Shown piece by piece: positions 19,210 through 19,612 of a stretch of 19,612 nt of DNA. A model generated the notes under the pieces. That model did no database searches and had not been told where the DNA came from. It was given only the letters and a program-made list of their open reading frames with translations. Both the position numbers and the translations under genes were made by a program. The stretch is from Nitrososphaerota archaeon (GTDB taxonomy: Archaea; Thermoproteota; Nitrososphaeria; Nitrososphaerales; Gagatemarchaeaceae), in assembly GCA_005877225.1 (NCBI GenBank), contig VBPK01000001.1, forward strand, positions 1-19,612, written 5' to 3'. Within the stretch, counting starts at the first letter, position 1, and each line of letters opens with the position of its first letter.

Positions 19210-19612
19210 TTGGTCAGGCTCGAAGTCATCTTCCTCGGGACCAGCTCAGCGACTCCTACGCGGAGCAGAGGTCTCCCCTCTATCGTGATCCGAAGAAACG
19301 GGGAGTTCGTGATGATGGACTGCGGGGAGGGCGCCCAGCGACAACTCTTCCGAATCGGCTCGGGGTTGAACAGAGAGGCAGTGATACTGATAAGTCACCT
19401 TCACGGCGACCACGTGACGGGGCTTCTGGGCGTCCTTCAGACGATGAGCCTCGCCCAGCGAACGCGCGAAGTTACGATTGTCGCCCCTTCCGCACTCTCG
19501 AGATGGCTGAAGGCAACAGCCGAGACGCTCCACATCGGGCTCACCTTTCAGGTCAGGTTCAACCCCTCGCGAGTGGGGACTGTCTACAGGGGGAGGGATT
19601 ACAGGGTCAGGG
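19210..19612 (+). CDS. rnz: Ribonuclease Z, partial
   Basis: Starts at TTG 19210, 2 nt after the trmG10 stop, and runs off the right edge after 134 codons. MVRLEVIFLGTSSATPTRSR, then MMDCGEGAQRQLFRIG and the metal motif SHLHGDHVTGLLG (HxHxDH) identify the tRNase Z branch of metallo-beta-lactamases. It cleaves the 3' trailer from tRNA precursors, needed here because the tRNA-Arg gene in this window encodes no CCA. Confidence 0.95.
   Translation, partial: MVRLEVIFLGTSSATPTRSRGLPSIVIRRNGEFVMMDCGEGAQRQLFRIGSGLNREAVILISHLHGDHVTGLLGVLQTMSLAQRTREVTIVAPSALSRWLKATAETLHIGLTFQVRFNPSRVGTVYRGRDYRVR

Noticed and set aside
1..19612. CRISPR arrays, insertion sequences, phage genes
   Set aside because: No regularly spaced repeats, transposase motifs or long terminal inverted repeats were seen on either strand; the only mobile elements are the intein and the free-standing homing endonuclease.

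Overview
The window looks like a chromosomal segment of a TACK-superphylum archaeon, plausibly of the Nitrososphaeria/Thaumarchaeota side. The evidence is an ESCRT-III/CdvB division protein, a PolB2-type DNA polymerase, a geranylgeranyl-reductase-family enzyme, AlaX, archaeal Trm-G10, a NuoABCD cluster without NuoEFG, a multiply interrupted tRNA gene, and many leaderless genes with a TATA-like box about 25-30 nt before an ATG, GTG or TTG start. The class-level placement is inference.

Left part (1-5257, minus strand): a tight operon from a TATA box at 5252 encodes a RecA/RadA-fold protein without a P-loop, two paralogous ~85-aa helical proteins and a PolB2-type polymerase. The polymerase is split in motif A by a 373-residue LAGLIDADG intein. 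A CdvB-like gene follows and runs off the left edge. The cassette resembles archaeal PolB2/Dpo2 translesion loci.

5258-7550: a gene-poor stretch with a short zinc-finger gene, a possible leaderless mini-ORF and a free-standing HTH + LAGLIDADG homing endonuclease that points at the 3' end of nuoD.

7551-11890 (minus strand): nuoA-B-C-D under one TATA box, with no nuoH following. Upstream lies a second minus-strand unit: citrate synthase with an N-terminal ribbon-helix-helix-like extension, overlapping a CBS-pair gene by 4 nt.

11891-14777 (plus strand): two decayed copies of the N-terminus of an FAD-dependent reductase, an eight-helix membrane protein built from two similar halves, the intact reductase, and AlaX.

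14781-14956: a 140-bp tRNA gene. It can be resolved into a regular 75-nt tRNA-Arg(CCT) if four short introns (about 16, 14, 15 and 20 nt) are removed. I consider this the most unusual item in the window.

15134-19612: a broken DUF998-like membrane gene; a CinA-like molybdopterin-binding-fold gene divergent from a NUDIX hydrolase over one shared TATA element; a zinc-ribbon gene divergent from prs; then prs, trmG10 and rnz in tight succession, linking PRPP synthesis with tRNA modification and tRNA 3' processing. RNase Z is cut by the right edge.
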